Assembly (NCBI GenBank): GCA_023426765.1
Contig: JAEZBW010000279.1
Coordinates: 1-6,429, forward strand
Reading direction: 5' to 3'
DNA from: Bacillota bacterium
Lineage (GTDB): Bacteria > Bacillota > Clostridia > DSM-8532
DNA length: 6,429 bases
Below are positions 5,802-6,429 of this stretch, piece after piece. Under the pieces are notes generated by a model, which worked only from the letters and a program-made list of their open reading frames with translations, was not told the origin of the DNA and made no database searches. Each line of letters starts with the position of its first letter. The first letter of the stretch is position 1. A program made the translations under genes and the position numbers.

Positions 5802-6429
5802 TGAAACTTCTTGCTATACCAGTTACTCTTGACAATTGCCTTATCGAAACACCTTCCAATAACTTAAGCTTTTTCAGAATCTCCATTTGCTTTATTTTGT
5901 CAAGCATTATAACCTCTTTACTTGAATTTAACCCATATCCCATGAGTAATTGTTCCAATTTCTCATCTGTAAAATCCGTTTTGTCTTCATCAAGACAATA
6001 ATCATCCTGTTCTTTCATCATGAACTCGCAGTATGCATTTATTGCCTGCTCTGCGTTTTCTGAAAACAAACTTTTGACAAATGCAGTGTCCGTAAAATCA
6101 GATATTTTAAAATAATCATTGAAGCTGCTCCATTTATAATCCTTTAATTCCTTACATAAACCTGCTTTGATTGGATTCCGATGTATATAACGTAACACAG
6201 TAAGAAGATATGAATCATTATCTACTGCTTCGCTTTTATAACGCTCTTGGAACAAATGTCCTGTTCTGTCATATTTCTGATTATACCAGAAAACATAACT
6301 GCTGGATATTCTTTTCATTACATCAGAAACAGGCTCATCATTCTCCTTTATCAACAGATGAATATGATTGGTCATTAGACAATATCCGTATAAATGAAAG
6401 TTACTTACATATTTATAACGATCTAATGT
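5788..6429 (-). CDS. REP-associated tyrosine transposase (RAYT, Y1/HUH family), N-terminus outside window
   Basis: RAYTs are single-copy relatives of IS200/IS605 TnpA that cut and join single-stranded DNA at REP hairpins. 213 residues are visible and the frame is open to the right edge: codons upstream of the ATG at 6375 still read FHLYGYCLMTNHIHLLI, so that ATG is internal and the true start is beyond the window. The HUH motif is NHIHLL (histidine codons at 6366-6364 and 6360-6358). The predicted catalytic tyrosine is in RYIHRNPIKAG (codon 6189-6187), followed by the family pattern YKWSSFNDYF. GHLFQERYKS is another typical RAYT block. After an acidic linker, the last 20 or so residues (GVSIRQLSRVTGIARSF...) look like a helix-turn-helix. 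It ends inside the GGTACC repeat array, its likely substrate, and is convergent with rbr. No internal stop or frameshift was seen, so it may be active. Confidence 0.93.
   Translation of the reverse strand, partial: TLDRYKYVSNFHLYGYCLMTNHIHLLIKENDEPVSDVMKRISSSYVFWYNQKYDRTGHLFQERYKSEAVDNDSYLLTVLRYIHRNPIKAGLCKELKDYKWSSFNDYFKISDFTDTAFVKSLFSENAEQAINAYCEFMMKEQDDYCLDEDKTDFTDEKLEQLLMGYGLNSSKEVIMLDKIKQMEILKKLKLLEGVSIRQLSRVTGIARSFIAKL

Overview
The window looks like chromosome from a low-to-mid-GC anaerobic Firmicute, most likely a member of the Clostridia. The reasons are strong GGAGG-type ribosome sites, a TTG start, a rubrerythrin with its own promoter, a two-OB-fold SSB-like protein and the general codon style. 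The genus cannot be fixed from the sequence.

Layout, left to right. Positions 1-2255 (minus strand) hold priA, the primosomal helicase, cut by the left edge and missing only its C-terminal end. Positions 2256-2517 are intergenic, with a weak priA promoter candidate and a clear minus-strand intrinsic terminator (2361-2387) that closes the next operon. Positions 2518-3689 (minus) hold that operon: a tandem-OB single-stranded-DNA-binding protein followed by a small P-loop NTPase. Upstream of the ssb gene is a good sigma-A-type promoter (3965-3993), and between promoter and gene lies a leader of about 270 nt with seven consecutive inverted repeats. Positions 4034-4672 (minus) hold a 212-residue protein that I read as a Mur-ligase-like central domain with a degenerated P-loop. 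Positions 4673-5055 form the divergent intergenic region leading to rbr (rubrerythrin) at 5056-5589 (plus), which has an extended -10 promoter and a strong ribosome site. Positions 5591-5801 hold an array of short GGTACC-centred repeats, including a 91-bp tandem duplication. The array abuts and overlaps the 3' end of a RAYT-type (Y1, HUH) transposase gene on the minus strand (5788 to the right edge, 5' end outside the window).

Functionally the left two thirds are weighted to DNA maintenance (PriA, SSB, a P-loop partner), although priA is separated from the ssb operon by a terminator. Rubrerythrin is a stand-alone oxidative stress gene. The transposase and its repeats sit between convergent genes, the usual place for REP-like elements. 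The points most worth following are the structured ssb leader, the degenerate Mur-like protein, and the repeat array that has copied the last codons of its own transposase.
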